DNA of 64,000 nucleotides, taken from the NCBI GenBank assembly GCA_035771175.1, contig CM069597.1, positions 11,257,001 to 11,321,000 of the forward strand, given 5' to 3'. Numbering within the stretch: position 1 is the first letter of the stretch; each line of letters starts with the position of its first letter. Source of the DNA: Paratinospora sagittata. Taxonomy: Eukaryota; Streptophyta; Magnoliopsida; Ranunculales; Menispermaceae. Shown here piece after piece: positions 20,592 through 33,473 of the stretch. The notes beneath the pieces are model-generated. The model searched no databases. It was given only the letters and a program-made list of their open reading frames with translations, and had not been told where the DNA came from. The position numbers and the translations under genes are program-made.

Positions 20592-22075
20592 CTCATCCCC
20601 AAATATTTCCTTTTTAAAACTCTCCTATGACAAGGTTAAGTCCCCCTATTAGCCAGATAGATGGGCCCAACCAAAGTCATAAGGTTTTCTCAAATCAATG
20701 CATCATTCAAAACATTAGAACACATTCATACTTTCAACATACAATATATATAAGTGATATGATGACATAAAATATATAATCATAAATGAAGTCTACTCAC
20801 AATCAAGCCTCGCGAGAGTATCTAACCACACACGGACACCGAACCAAATCAATCCAATCAAGGTCCTGAAACATTCATCGATATCCAACCATACATCAAT
20901 TTCTATGCTCAATCACATAGACATTACAGATCAACCCTAAATCAGCCCACATATAGACAATAGACCTAAATTCCATCTAATCCCACCATTCAACTCAAAT
21001 CACATAACTTAGGCCTCTAATGCATAGTTCTCATTCATAAACCATTCTATTATTCAAAAATACTAATTTTCAATTCCTTAGGCATAAACATGCTCAAATT
21101 GGGCCGTTTGATCACAAGTAGGCATAACCCATGATATGGTCACAACCACCAAATCAGTAGCATAACCAACCCTAATCATGCTTAATTAAACATAAGTTGC
21201 ATCAATTCAATGACTCTAGGCCAAAAGCATCAAAAGCCCTAAAATATGAAATTTTTCATACTTAGGCCATATTGCCGATTTACACTAGGTCACCATGTTC
21301 AGCCATGTATATCACTGATTTTGCATCATGGGTTCATCAACAATGGCAACTAGGTCAACATAGTTGACATGCAAGCTATTTGGAAAGGTCTAAGTTCATA
21401 TTCTAAATTTAGGTCTAATACAAGCAACCCTACCAATTCTTCATTTAATATTTTGTTCAGATGTATCAATCTACCAACAAAAATATTTAATCACAAAATC
21501 AACCGTACAGATTGAAGTATGTTAAGAACCAAACCTTCTGTACAAAAATCAGCTCAATCCAACGGTGGACCGAAAGGATAAGCCACTTTGATGAACAAGT
21601 CTCTAATCAGATAATTTCTCCTTTCCTTCTGCAAATACTCAAACTCGGATGACTATATCACACAACATACTTATCCATAAAAATCTCCACCGTTTATAAT
21701 GCAGAACGATCAGTTGTAAAGCACATACCCAAATATCATAGCCATCCAACGGTTGATTCAGGAGATCTATTAGTTTGATCGAAACTGCGCGAGAAATCTG
21801 GACTTTTCGACCAGCTTTGTTTGAGAGGTTATATCTCTTAGACAAAAACTCTAATCACTATCTACACCGACCAGAATGAATAACCATAAGCTACAAACTT
21901 GCTGAAAAATTTTGAGCTCAATCGGACCATATATCCTCAAGATCCAGCTCTTTGATGAAAACATTGCAGAGATTTCCTCAAAGTAATTCCCTCTTTCTTT
22001 CTCTTCTTCTTTCCTTTCTCTTCTTTTTTCCTTTCTCTCTACTCATCTCACCCTCTAAGACTTCCTTGGGGAAGA

Positions 22076-22470
22076 GATGTAGGGCATGGGATAGTTGTCC
22101 ACTCTCATGCACCAACCTTGACATGTGTTGGAGAGGGGAAAGGGGGCATGGGACACTTGTCCATTTTCATGCACTAACTTGACATGTATTGGAGAAGAGA
22201 AATGGGGCATGGAACACTTGTCCATTCTCATGCACCAACTTGACATGTGTTGGTCTCATGCACCAACTTGACATGTGTTGGAGAAGAAAAATGGGGCATG
22301 GGACACTTGTCCATTTTCATGCACCAACTTGACATGTATTGGAGAAGATAAATGGGGCATGGGACACTTGTCCATTCTCATGCACCAACTTGACATGTGT
22401 TGGAGAAAAGAAATGGGGCATGGGACACTTGTCCATTCTCATGCACCAACTTGACATGTGTTGGTCTCAT
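22076..22470 (+). repeat. 61-bp minisatellite in the G solo LTR
   Basis: About six units of 61 bp run from GGGGCATGGGACACTTGTCC through CATGCACCAACTTGACATG to GGAGAAGAGAAAT, plus a 28-bp partial duplication near 22253. Units differ by only a few bases. The relative at 2380-2445 has a single unit, so expansion happened after the copies separated. Confidence 0.9.
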
Positions 22471-22831
22471 ACTACCCATACCAACCACATGTACTTTAAC
22501 CAATCTCATGCTCCCATGTATTTTAAATGTCCAATCCATTTAATACACCAAATTTTCATTTTCATTTATCCTTTTATTCAATCAATCCTTACACATATCA
22601 ATTCATGGTTTAATGGCCCCATGCATAAATAATAACGTATGCATTATACTTTAATTTAACATGACCCATATACAATTTATGATGCACATATTTATATACA
22701 TTATCAAGCATCAAATATACAAACATTAAACAACCATCAAACAAACACCAAACATATCAAGGAAACACATAGAGTTTGGACAAAATGCAATTGGGTTATG
22801 GGCTAGATGAAATAATTTTCGGGGCGTCACA

Positions 22832-23974
22832 CGAAATATGTGTTCAAACTCCACAAAGCCTTATATGGATTAAGACAAGCTCCAAGAGCTTGGTATGATA
22901 GACTGAGTTCATTTCTTTTAGATCATAAGTTTCAAAAAGGAAAACATAATCCAACTCTATTTATCAAACACCATAATGATAATATGCTTATTGTTCAAAT
23001 ATATGTGGATGATATCATTTTTGGTGCATCAAACAAAGAATTGTGTGATGAGTTTTCTAAATTAATGCAGAAGAAATTTGAAATAAGTATGATGGGAGAA
23101 CTTACATATTTTTCTCGGCTTACAAATTAAGCAAATGTCGAAAGACACCTTCGTATGCCAATCAAAGTATACTAAGGAAATGGTTAATACTCTCTGTACC
23201 TCTGCAATCAAATTAGATAAGGATGAAAAAGGTAAATCAATTGATTCAAAACTTTATAGAAGTATGATTGGAAGTTTGTTGTACTTAACTGCAAGTCGAC
23301 CTGACATTATGTTTAGTGTCTGCCTTTGTGCAAGATTTAAATAAGAACCTAAAGAATCTCGTTTAAAGTGTGTCAAACGAATATTTCGATACATAAATGG
23401 CACAACAAACTTAGGAATTTGGTATTCCAAAGGTACTACATTTAATTTGAGAAGTTATGTAGACTCCGACTATGCCGGTATTCTCACTGATAGTAAAAAT
23501 ACCTCCGAATTTTGTCACTTTCTTGGAAATTCTTTGATTTCTTGGTTTTGTAAGAAACAACACTCTATGGCACTATCCACAGCTGAAGCAGAATATGTTG
23601 CAGTTGGAAGTTGTTGTTCTCAAGTTCTTTACATGAAACAACAACTTTAGGATTATCAAATATTTATTCAATGTGCCGAGATTTTGTGTGATAATACTAG
23701 TGCTATTAACATTTCTATAAATCCTATATTGCACTCTAGAACTAAGAATATTCAAGTAAGACATCACTTTTTACGGGATCATGTGCAAAATGGAGAAGCC
23801 ATACTATCTCACATTGGAACCAAAGAACAACTGGCTGACATATTTACTAAAGCCTTAACAAAAGACCAGTTTGTTCACATTCGAAGAGAACTTGGCATGT
23901 TCTTTGAGACTTATTTTGTGATGCTTACCTCTATATGGGGGGAGACATATTTCATGATACTTTACACTTTTTGA
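22832..23974 (+). pseudogene. element A1 pol, second part (RT C-terminus, RNase H)
   Basis: RT resumes after the solo LTR with [18 protein letters not shown], then catalytic YVDD at 23002-23013 and MMGELTYF. Relative to A2 about 30 bp are missing near 23190 and there are stops near 23127, 23341 and 23648. RNase H blocks are YVDSDYAG, STAEAEYVA, CDNTSAINI, HSRTKNIQVRHHFLRDHV and IGTKEQLADIFTKAL. The frame ends at 23974 soon after RRELGMF, and no envelope-like frame follows. Confidence 0.88.
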
Positions 23975-24200
23975 TATTTTAAAAGGGAGAGAAGTAATAT
24001 CATTGAATCATCATACTTTCAGGGGGAGTTTAACACTAAGAGGGAGTCTTAGTAACGTTTTAAGTACATTCTTTGGAATTACACTCATATCATATGAAAT
24101 AAGGAACATTAGTACTGCATCTCATGCATACACACATCATTTTATTAGCCTGCTTCAAAGCCTATAGTAATGTGTTTGAAATCATTAAGAAGGGAGAGAT
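23975..24200 (+). other. A1 3' untranslated region and polypurine tracts
   Basis: Noncoding. Purine runs AAAAGGGAGAGAAG (about 23980), CAGGGGGAG (about 24020), AAGAGGGAG and the terminal AAGAAGGGAGAGAT (24187-24200) precede the LTR. The repeated tracts fit a Sirevirus. Confidence 0.8.
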
Positions 24201-26200
24201 TGTTGAACCAATTATCCCCATGTCCCTTATGAGAATATGTCCCTAATATGAAAGCTATTTTGATGATCACAAACCATATTCTGTTTATGATATTACTGCA
24301 CATATGGCATAACTAATCTTACTTGAAGGTTTCAAAGAATCAATGATGCATGGCGAACGTTTTAAAGATCTTCTTGAAGACCATGATCATTTGAAGATGT
24401 TCGGTTGTATGATTAGATTATGATAGGTTGTTGGACCTTCTATGTCATATGATTCAGCGATATGCATGCCTTCATGTTTTAATCGATCGATTGCATATTC
24501 GATTTAATCTGGTTACATTATGTTTTGTCAAGCTTTAATCAACAAATAAAAAACCGCTTTTATAAAGTCTTTCAGGACACTAATGTTTTAGCAGCGCCCT
24601 CCTGGACTTGATGAGTCAGGACGTTGATAAAATATTAGGAAGCTCAAGGTTGAATTGAAGTGATTAATAAGGATGCTTACTTGTATGTAGCGACCTTTCT
24701 TTTATCAACCTTTGAGAATGTCAGGACGCTGACTTAATTTCAGCTTGTTGGAAGTTCTTTTTTTTTCAAGTGATTTCTATCTTTAAGGACGTTGATAGTT
24801 ATAAGTTCAATAAACTATCCGGATGCTACTTGTGTAGGAGCTCATCTTTGGAATCAACTTAATAACCTTATCAACGAACTTTACATCTTTTAAGTTTGGT
24901 TTAAAACTGATTTTAAATTTCAGGACGCTAACTCTTGAGTAGCGCCCTCGTGTGTTTAATGTTTTGAAACAAAGCAGGATGCTAACTGTGAAGTAGCACC
25001 CTCATGATTTGAGTCGTTTAAATCGTTAAAGTAAGTCAGGACGCTTATGATTTAGTAGCGCCCTCACTTTAATGTTCAGCGGGAGGCTTATGTTCCATGA
25101 GCGCCCACAAGGAAAAAAATGACAAAAAGTTGATATTATGAGCAAGGACTCTAATTTAACAAATGTTATTGTTCTGACAATAACACCATTTTTGTTACTT
25201 TTTCCAGAACCGTACGAATACTTTTCAGAAGTTTTCAGAATCGTACAACAACGTTTTCAAAACTTTTTGAACGTTCTAAAAGCATGTCAGAACATTTTCT
25301 TTTCGTAAAAGGATAAGATGATTCAGGTGTTATCGCCGCAATGTGCATTGAGCTTAATCAATCCATTTCGGGAAAGAATGTATATGTTGTATTTGAAATA
25401 ACCTAGAGCGCCAAAATCATCAAGTCTATTGCGCCTCTGTTATTCCCATATATACGTGCTTCCTTAGAATAGAAAAACTACTAATGAAATACGAAAAATT
25501 GATATTCATTCAAAATGCATTAACAGTTTTCACTTGTGCCAAAACACTTTTTGAAATTTAGTCGTCTTTCACTTGTGCTTGATCTTACGATCTTTTGAAA
25601 GAAAAAATTGAAGTCTTTTGGGTTGATTGATCTTCATCTTCATTATTTTGACAATCTATTGAAGAAAACAAAAGCTCTTTGAACCTATTTTCAACATAAA
25701 CTTCATCATACATATTTTTCTGAATCTGTGATCACAGAAGGTTCAATCCAAAGCTTTGTAAGTATCACTTTGATTCTAAGTAAAGGGAATCGTATCCCAT
25801 CTTGTGTTAAATTTGCAGTGACTGGTTAGTCACTGTGCAAGAGCAAGTGTTGCTTGTAGTTGTAACTGTCATCTCACACCCGAAAGTTGAGAAACGATTT
25901 TCTCACACCCGAAAGTTGAGAAACGGTCTTCTCATACTCGTAAGTTGGGAAACGGTAGTTCTCACACACGTAAGTTGAGAAAGTGTATCGGTTTAATCTT
26001 CACCCGTAAGAAGGTTCATAGTGAAGTTTGAGCAAATCCTAACTGAGGAGGTTAGATAGTGGATGTAGGCGCGACCAAACCACTATAAATCTTGCTTACA
26101 TTGTCCCATTTACATTTTTTGTATTTGATTGCTATACTTTGTTTAACCTGCTTTCATTATTCCGCACAATTTTAAGAAAGGTTAAAATCTGCTAAGTGTC
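24201..26200 (+). mobile_element. element A1, 3' LTR (interrupted 42 bp before its end)
   Basis: It starts TGTTGAACC directly after the polypurine tract and parallels the 5' LTR at 14120 throughout: U3 words 24575-25110, TATA region near 25448, hairpin array 25860-26020 and the AGGTTAGATAGTGG block. It stops at CTAAGTGTC (26200), where the Athila-like element begins. The remaining terminal piece is at 39642-39682 on the minus strand. Confidence 0.9.
25860..26020 (+). repeat. hairpin array in A1 3' LTR
   Basis: Same plan as 15785-15955: four TCTCA-loop-TGAGA units and one CTTC-loop-GAAG, with loops near CACCCGAAAGT or CACACGTAAGT. One unit is partly decayed (TCTCATACTCG...TTGGGA). Confidence 0.8.
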
Positions 26201-27609
26201 GGATAAGTTGCATTTTTGAAGTATATTTAGATACATTTTGTAGGCATGTTAGGAGCATTATTGCATTTATTTTACATGTTTATAATAATTTTTGGTTAAT
26301 TGTTTAGTTTGATGCATTTATGCACTTCTTGATGTTTTTAGTTTTGTTTTGGTTTAAATAGTATTAGATGTGAATAATTGATAAAATAAGTATATTATTT
26401 TCACGTTTTGGGTTGGTTTTGTACATATTTTGAATAGGAAAGTTAACTTGGACGAAAGAATGCATGGAGCATGGGAAACAATATGCGTAAAGCCTTCGGA
26501 GAGGATGGTTAAGTCTCAAGAAAGCCCAATCAAGTGTCTCTCGGAGCGTCGCGGCGCTGCAGCCTATAGCGTCGCGTCGCTACACTGATTTAACGCAAAA
26601 GGGATTCTCTGAGTGTCGCGGCGCTACATTACTTCCTTGCGCATGTTTTTGGAGTCTTTTTCAGTTTTTTTGGTTTGGGTTATTTAATCTCATTTTTAGG
26701 TTTTAGAGAAGGATCTTACATTCTACTAGAGTGGAGGATAGATTAGAGTAGCTAGGTTTTAGAGAATAAGAGGAGAGCAAGAAAAGAGGTTGAAGAAGAT
26801 TGAGAATGGCACAGAAGTTCATGAAGGAAAGGGGGTTTTCTTACTTTTCTTCCGTTTATAATTTATCTTGATGATGTCTTCTTTCAATTTCTCTCTTGTA
26901 ATCATGTCCATGAACTAATTCTATTTTCTAGAGATTAAATGGATCTTAGTTTAATTTTGATGGATTGATTGTCGATTTTATTCATTACTAATACAAATTC
27001 TTTTTATTTATGATTCTCTATGTTTAATGCTTTTGATTTACTGGCCATAAATTAATTGAACCTAGATCTAAGGGGTGGCACCCGAGAGAAGGTTCTTTAG
27101 GTTGAAAAATGAGAATTATGACATGATATTGCTATAGAATCGAGAGGTTTATAGGATCTTGTGAGATTATTGAGAAATCCCTAAAACTTAATGCATAATT
27201 GGGAATTGGGACTTTATCGAGAGGTCGAGATGCAACCCCATTTATAGGTTTTGATCCGACACTCGAGTGAGGGGATTGATAAACAGTGGATTTGATTTAT
27301 AAATTTAGAAATGAATTTAATGATGAAAACCCCAATTAATCTTGATATGAAAACTAAGTGAAATAAAATCTCTAGATCTATTCCATTATTAAATTCTTTT
27401 TAATTTCAATTGCTTTAATTCCATTTAATTTCCAGCATTTTAATCAGTTTAATATCTCCATTTGATTATCTAAATAAAGTTTGAAATCTATGAAACGGTA
27501 ATTGATAGAGTAAAAATTTCCTGTGGATACGATAACCCGACTCACCTTGGATTTATTAGAACTTGACTATTCGTACACTTGCGAATCTGAATTTACTTTA
27601 GTTTCATCA
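26201..27609 (+). mobile_element. Athila-like element Ath1, 5' LTR
   Basis: It starts GGATAAGTTG (TGATAAGTTG in relatives) and ends GTTTCATCA at 27609, with GGATACGATAACCCG and the CACTTGCGAAT word near the end, as in the other Athila-like LTRs here. The left target copy is GTGTC (26196-26200). CpG-rich words GCGTCGCGGCGCT and GTGTCGCGGCGCTAC occur at 26545-26630, upstream of a leader with TAGGTTTTAGAG. No clear primer site follows: the next bases, ATATCATTAG, match no tRNA end I know. Confidence 0.85.
26530..26640 (+). repeat. CpG words in Ath1 5' LTR
   Basis: GTCGCGGCGCT appears twice (about 26548 and 26615) with GCGTCGCGTCGCTAC between, in otherwise AT-rich DNA. The corresponding place in the 3' LTR (40595-40640) carries GCGGCGCT-7 bases-AGCGCCGC, a perfect 8-bp stem. 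Confidence 0.75.
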
Positions 27610-27706
27610 ATATCATTAGTAATTGATTTTGATTTAAACTAGTATTTTTTCTGAATTTTTCTGAATTTGTTTCTTTGTTTTTGTTTTGAAGGAGTGATTG
27701 AAGTTT

Positions 27707-29435
27707 ATGCGGAGATCCAAAAGTAATGAATTAGTACCATTGGGCCCTGAGATTGAGCGCACTTTGGGATAGAGGCGAAGAGAAAGAAGAGTGGAGCAAG
27801 AGGCACTGGAGCCTAAAATAATGAACGTCTTCTTCGAGACTACTTCAAGCCTGTTATCACTGATAATTACTCCGGGATAGTGAGAGCACCCATTGCACCA
27901 TATAACTTCGAGTTGAAGCTGGCGTTAATCACAATGGTTCAGCAACATCAGTACGGGGGCTTTCCAATAGAAGATTCGATGACCCATATACAATTATTCT
28001 TGGAGAAGTGCGATACAGTCAAGTTCAATGGCGTGGCTGAAGATGTGATTCGACTAAGATTGTTCCCATTCTCTTTGCGGGACAAGGCCAAGTCATGGTT
28101 GCAAGGCTTTCAACCTAGGAGTGTTGCCACATGGGAAGAATTGATACAGAAATTCCTCCAAAAGTTTTTCCCGCCGGCAAAGCCAACTCAAATACAAGTA
28201 GAGATTGGTCAGTTCAAGCAATTGGAAAATGAGCCACTTTATGAGGCGTGGGAACAATTTAAGGAGTTGTTGAGGAAGTGTCAACAACATGGCTTTAAAG
28301 TATGAATGCAACTTCAAATTTTTTATAATGGGATGGCAGTTGCCACACGTACTTTGGTAGATGCTCCAACTGGTGGCACTATAATGAGCAAGACGACTGC
28401 GGGAGCTCTCAACCTATTGGAAAAAATTGCTTCCAATATATATGAAGCTCCTAGTAAGAGATCTTTGGTGAGAAAAGTTGCTGGAGTGCTTGAGCTTGAT
28501 CCGATGAATGCAATTTCGGCACAGTTAGCCACATTGGCTAACCAAATTGCATCGATGTAAAGTGCACAACAACCATCCATTGAGAGTGTAGCGGCAACAA
28601 GCATGGGATATTTGAGTGGAGGAACCATTGAAGAGCAAGCGAATTACGTAAATAGCCGGGGATACAACTATAGGAGCAATGCTGAAGTCCCGAACCAATA
28701 TCACCCAGGAATAAGGAATCATGAAAATTTTTCATATTCCAACACTAGGAATGTTCTGAATCCTCCACCACCTGGTATATCTATGCCATCATAAGAGAAT
28801 AAACCTTCCTTGTAGGAGCTTTTAAGTGGGTATATCGCAAAATTTGAGGCGAAACAAGATAGGGCTGATTCAAGGATAGAAAGCTTGGAAGCTTCAATAA
28901 AGAATATGGAGTTGCAAATTGGGCAACTTGCTTCAGCCATAAATGCACAACAACAAGGGTTATTTCCTAGCAACACTCAAGTCAACCCCAAAGAGCAATG
29001 TAAGGCTATCACTCTCCGGAGTGGAAAGGAAGTTGAACGGGATGAAAAGAATAACAAGGATGAGAAGGCCACATCATTACTATCAAGCAATTTAGAGAGG
29101 GAAGCACATCATGAGGAGCAAAAGCAAGAAGAACCAAAGGAAAGGCCATACCGACCGGGTTCCATCACTTTTTTGGATAACTCTCCAATATTAAAGTCAC
29201 CTTTCCCTTATCCTCAGAGATTCCAAAAGAAGAGATTGCATGAGCAATTTGCCAAGTTCCTAGAGATATTCAAGAAGATTCACATCAACATCCTATTTGT
29301 CGATGCTTTGGAGCAAATGCCTAATTACGTCAAATTTATGAAGGATGTGATGATAAAGAAGAGAAAGTTGGAAGCCTACGAGACGGTGAAGCTTACCAAG
29401 GAGTGTAGTGTGATATTACAAAAGAAGTTTCCCTA
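27707..29435 (+). pseudogene. Athila-like gag
   Basis: Structural protein of an Athila-clade Ty3-gypsy element. ATG 27707 starts MRRSKSNELVPLGPEIER, the usual Athila opening. The capsid region is clear at 27880-28302 (IQLFLEKCDTVKFNGV, RLRLFPFSLRDKAKSWLQ, FPPAKPTQIQ). It continues with MQLQIFYNGM and TRTLVDAPTGGTI, an Asn/Tyr-rich linker, a coiled coil (SRIESLEASIKNMELQIGQL) and KAITLRSGKEVE. Stops or shifts occur at 27773, near 27825, 28303, 28558, 28793, 28815 and 29434. A dead copy. Confidence 0.88.
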
Positions 29436-32400
29436 AAACCCCAAAGATCCAGGGAGTTTTACCATCCCTTGCACTATTGGTCCTTTAAATTTTAACAAAG
29501 TTTTATGTGATTTGGGTGCAATCTTATGGCTCTTTCTATTTTCAGGAGATTGGAACTTGGAGAAGTAAAGCCTACCACCATTTCACTTCAATTAGCGGAT
29601 CGATCAATGAAATATCCTCGAGGAGTGATTGAAGATGTTCTAGTAAAGGTGGACAAGTTCATCTTTCTGGTGGACTTTGTGGTTTTGGATATGGAAGAGG
29701 ATGGCGACATACCTTTGATCCTTGGGAGACCTTTCCTAGCTACCGGATGTGCATTGATAGATGTGCAACGAGGGGAGCTCACCTTGTAGTTAATGATGAA
29801 GAAGTTTTGTTTAACATCAACAAGACTCTGAAGTTCCCATTGGAGGATAGTACATGTCATCGGATAGATGTTGTGGAAATTGTTGAAGAATGTGTGAAAA
29901 AGATTCATGAGGCGACTACATAGGAGGATGCATGAGAACATTGTCTTGTAAATTCAGTCAGTATAGATGTGGGCGGGAATGAAGAAATTAGGCAATGTGT
30001 TTTGGCTCTTGGAGCACCACCAGCTGATTCTTCACAAGAAAAACTAGAAGGTCTAGAAGAAACTTCACCAAGTAAAGTAGATGAACCTCTACCAGAGGTG
30101 AAACCTCTACCGGATCACTTTAGATATGCTTTTTTGGGTGAAAAGTCTACCTAACCGGTCATCATATCTTCAACCTTGTCTTGTGTTGAAGAAGAAATGC
30201 TATTGAGAATCCTAAGAGAGCACAAATCAGCGTTGGGATGGTTTATATTAGATATCAAGGGAATAAGCCCTTCATTTTGCATGCATAAGATCTTGATAGA
30301 GGATTCCTACAAGCCTTCCATTGAAAACCAACGAAGGCTCAATCCGACAATGAAAGAAGTAGTTCGCGGTGAAGTACTGAAGTGGTTGAAGGTCAGTTTT
30401 ATCTATGCCATTTTGAATAGTCCTTGGGTGAGTCCAGTACAAGTTGTGCCCAAAAAAGGTGGGATGACAGTGGTCAAGAGTGAAAATAATGAGTTGATTT
30501 CCACAAGAACAGTCACGGGATGGCGTGTTTGCATAGATTATAGGAAGTTGAATAAAGCCACAAGGAAGGATCATTTTCCACTTCCGTTCATTAATCAAAT
30601 GTTGGATAGATTGGCGGGTTTTGAATATCCTAGACAATTATTTGGGCTATAATCAAATAGCCATTGCACCGAAGGACCAAGAGAAGACAATTTTCACTTG
30701 CCCGTATGGCACATTTGCTTTCCGGAGAATGCCATTTGGCTTATGCAATGCACCTGCCACTTTTCAACGGTGTATAATGGCCCTTTTTACTGATATGATT
30801 GAGGAGATAATGGAGGTAGTTATGGATGATTTTTCAGTCTTTAGGACCTCATTTGACCATTTGCCTTCATAATTTATCTCTTGTGCTTCAAAGATGTGAA
30901 GAAACCAACTTAGTGCTAAATTGGGAGAAGTGCCATTTCATGGTACAAGAAGGCATCGTTTTAGGCCATAGGGTTTCTTCCAAGGGTCTTGAGGTGGATA
31001 GGGCAAAGATAGTGGCCATTAAGAAGCTTCCTCATCCTAAGAATGTGAAAGGCATCTGTAGTTTCTTGGGGCATGCCAGTTTCTACCTGCGGTTTATTAA
31101 GGACTTTTCGAAAATTACTAAGCCCTTTTGCAACTTGCTTGAAAAAGATGCACCGTTTGATTTTGATAATCCTTGTGTGGAGGCTTTTGAGTTGATAAAG
31201 AAGACATTGATCTCAGCCCCCATCATGATTGTACCAGATTGGAAAGAACCATTTGAGATTATGTGTGATGCTAGCGACTTTGCTATTGGGGCGGTGCTAG
31301 GCCAACATAAAGAAACGATGTTTCGGGCTATCTATTATGCTAGTCGTACTTAAGATGGAGCCCAACAAAATTACACTACGACGGAGAAAGAATTATTAGC
31401 AGTTGTATTTTCATTTGACAAGTTCCGGTCTTATATCATTGGGTCCAAGGTCATTGTGTATACCGATCATGAGACTATTCGTTATTTGTTTGAGAAGAGG
31501 ACGCCAAGCCTAGGTTGATTTTATGGATTCTTTTGTTGCAAGAATTTGATTTGGAGAGCCAAGATAAGAAATGAAGTGAGAATGTTGTAGCTGACCATCT
31601 TTCCCGATTGCAATATGAGGTTTAGGATGCTTGCATACTTATTCTTGAAACTTTTCCTGATGAACAACTATATGGTGTAGGCATGAAAGTGCCATGGTAT
31701 GCTGATTTTTTAAATTTCTTAGCATGTGGAACATTGCCTCCGGATATCTCTTATGCTAAGAAAAAGAAGTTTCTACATGATGTCAAGTCCTATATGTGGG
31801 ATGAGCCACTACTCTTCAGGAGATGCAATGATCAATTGATTCGGCGTTTTGTACTGGTGGAAGACGTCCAAGCCATTCTTCATGAGTGCCATTCCTCCCT
31901 TTATGGCAGTCATTTTGGACCCACAAGAACGGCGGCTAAGGTCTTGCAAAGTGGATTTTACTGGCCCACCTTATTCCGAGATAGCTACACCTTTGTGAAG
32001 ACATGTGATAGGTGCCAACGACTTGGCAATATTTCGTGACATCATGAGTTACCTTTGACTAACATATTGGAAGTTGAGCTTTCTGATGTATGGGGTATCG
32101 ATTTTATGGGACCTTTTCCCTCCTCTTTTGGCAAGATATACATACTTTTGGCGGTGGATTATGTGTCCAAGTGGGTTGAAGCCATAGCTATAGAAACGAA
32201 TGATGCCAAGGTAGTGTTGAAGCTCTTACACAAGCATATCTTTACAAGATTCGGCACTCCTCGGGCTATCATTATTGATGAGGGCACTCATTTTTGTAAC
32301 AAGCTATTTAATACTCTTCTTGCCAAGTATGGAGTGAAACATAAGGTCGCACTTGCATACCACCCACAAACGAATGGCCAAGCTGAAATAAGCAATCGAG

Positions 32401-32972
32401 AAGTCAAGCAAATCTTGAAGAAGACTGTAAATGTTAATAAGAAAGATTGGGCAATGAAATTGGATGATGCTTTGTGGGCATACCGGACTGCATTAAAGAC
32501 ACCTATTGGAATGTCTCCATACCGGCTTGTGTTTGGGAAGTCATGTCATCTACCGGTAGAGTTGGAGCATAAAGCTTATTGGGTGGTTAAGAAATTGAAC
32601 TACGACTTGCAAGCTTTCGGAGACCAAAGATTGCTTCAGCTCATGGAAATGGAAGAGTTTCGAAATGATGCTTATGAAAATGCCAAGATCTATAAGGAGC
32701 GAACCAAGAAATGGCATGACAAGCAAATTGTGTAGAAGGACTTCGAACCGAGGCAACAAGTTTTGTTATTCGACTCTAGGTTAAAGTTGTTTTCGAGCAA
32801 GCTTAAATCTAGATGGAGTGGACCGTTTACTATTGCTAAAGTCTTCCCTTATAGTGTGGTGGAGCTACAAAGTGGAGATGGTTCGTGTTTTCGAGTAAAT
32901 GGACAGCGGTTGAAGCATTATTTTAGCCAAGCAGAGCAGTATGAGGAACACATCACACTTGGAGAGCCATGA
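29436..32972 (+). pseudogene. Athila-like pol (protease, RT, RNase H, integrase)
   Basis: Protease: CDLGA near 29508 and ILGRPFLATG near 29719. RT: WVSPVQVVPKKGG, RVCIDYRKLNKATRKDHFPL (30526-30590), a frameshift near 30620, then RRMPFGLCNAPATFQ and the catalytic MDD near 30822. RNase [44 protein letters not shown], then breakdown near 31510-31640. Integrase: zinc-binding HECHSS...CDRCQR (31880-32020), catalytic GIDFMG (32097), IIIDEGTHF (about 32269; most relatives have DGG here) and NGQAEISN (about 32371), then the C-terminal [18 protein letters not shown] block. It ends at TGA 32970. Several stops make it nonfunctional. Confidence 0.9.
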
Positions 32973-33165
32973 AGAGGCGTTATGATGCAAAGTCGGGCTG
33001 ACGACTCTAAACCAAGTGTTCGATGGGAGGCAACCCATTGGTTCATTTATTTATTTAATTTTTGTCATTGTAGTATAGGATTTGAACTTCATACCATGAT
33101 AAAATTGTTTCCTTTGCCCTTTCCAGGTACTAAAGCAAGTTTGGTGGTCGTTTTGGAGCATTAAG
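32973..33165 (+). other. Ath1 region after pol, up to the inversion breakpoint
   Basis: Noncoding. It holds GACGACTCTAAACC and GATGGGAGGCAACCCA (33024-33039), words commonly found just after pol in plant Athila/Tat elements. Athila-like sequence ends near 33165 without a polypurine tract or LTR. The missing 3' part is at 39683-41570 in reverse. Confidence 0.75.
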
Positions 33166-33300
33166 GAGAGATGAATGGCGTGCTTTGCTTTAATCTCTGG
33201 TTGACTTCAATTGTCTTCTGTTGACTTCAGCTTGACCTTTATTGACTTGCTACCTTGCTTTGACTTCTTGCTCACTGAATGAATCCTCTGAACTTCAGCT
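33150..33300. other. left inversion junction (Ath1 / LTR F)
   Basis: Plus-strand Ath1 passes into the minus-strand beginning of solo LTR F. The exact base cannot be set by eye; CTTTGCTTTAATCTC (about 33183-33197) is the likely neighbourhood. The reciprocal junction is at 41560-41640. Confidence 0.65.
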
Positions 33301-33468
33301 TGACCATCCTTAATCCTAAACTTCAGTTTTTCCTTTCACTAAGTGGTCATTTGCTTGAGTCATGTATTGGCCTTAATCTTGATTTTTGGTGCTAACACCA
33401 TAGTTATATTGTTTGTTAGCATCAAAACACTCAGGAGAATTCTAAGTAAAAAATCACTTAGGCCAACG
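33165..33468 (-). mobile_element. solo LTR F, first part (inverted)
   Basis: Read on the minus strand it starts CGTTGGCC (TGTTGGCC expected) at 33468, followed by TTTTGATGCTAACAAAC, the early-U3 word of Sirevirus-like LTRs. It is bounded by TATTT (complement of 33469-33473), which matches TATTT at 43226-43230 after the end of the second part. Rejoining both parts gives an LTR of about 1.96 kb, close to family A length. Confidence 0.8.
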
Positions 33469-33473
33469 AAATA

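Larger units (their letters stand above)
19778..22831 (-). mobile_element. solo LTR of gypsy-type family G, 3054 bp
   Basis: Ends are TGTGGCGACCCC and GGGGCGTCACA, an imperfect terminal inverted repeat, flanked by perfect 5-bp duplications CGAAA (19773-19777 and 22832-22836). Removal rejoins the A1 RT frame at a site intact in A2 (about 51300). Sense is minus: family P, which has a primer site right after its corresponding end, shows that GGGTCGCC(A/G)CA is the 3' end. There is no internal region, so this is a solo LTR or a single-LTR remnant. It holds a duplicated 'ggggttactagtgcacgtct' word and a 61-bp minisatellite. No coding potential; the apparent ORFs are CT-tract or minisatellite readings. 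Confidence 0.9.

Noticed and set aside
22055..22246. Minus-strand frame over the 61-bp minisatellite
   Set aside because: Periodic translation of a noncoding tandem repeat.
29588..29941. 117-codon minus-strand frame
   Set aside because: Antisense shadow of the Athila-like protease region.
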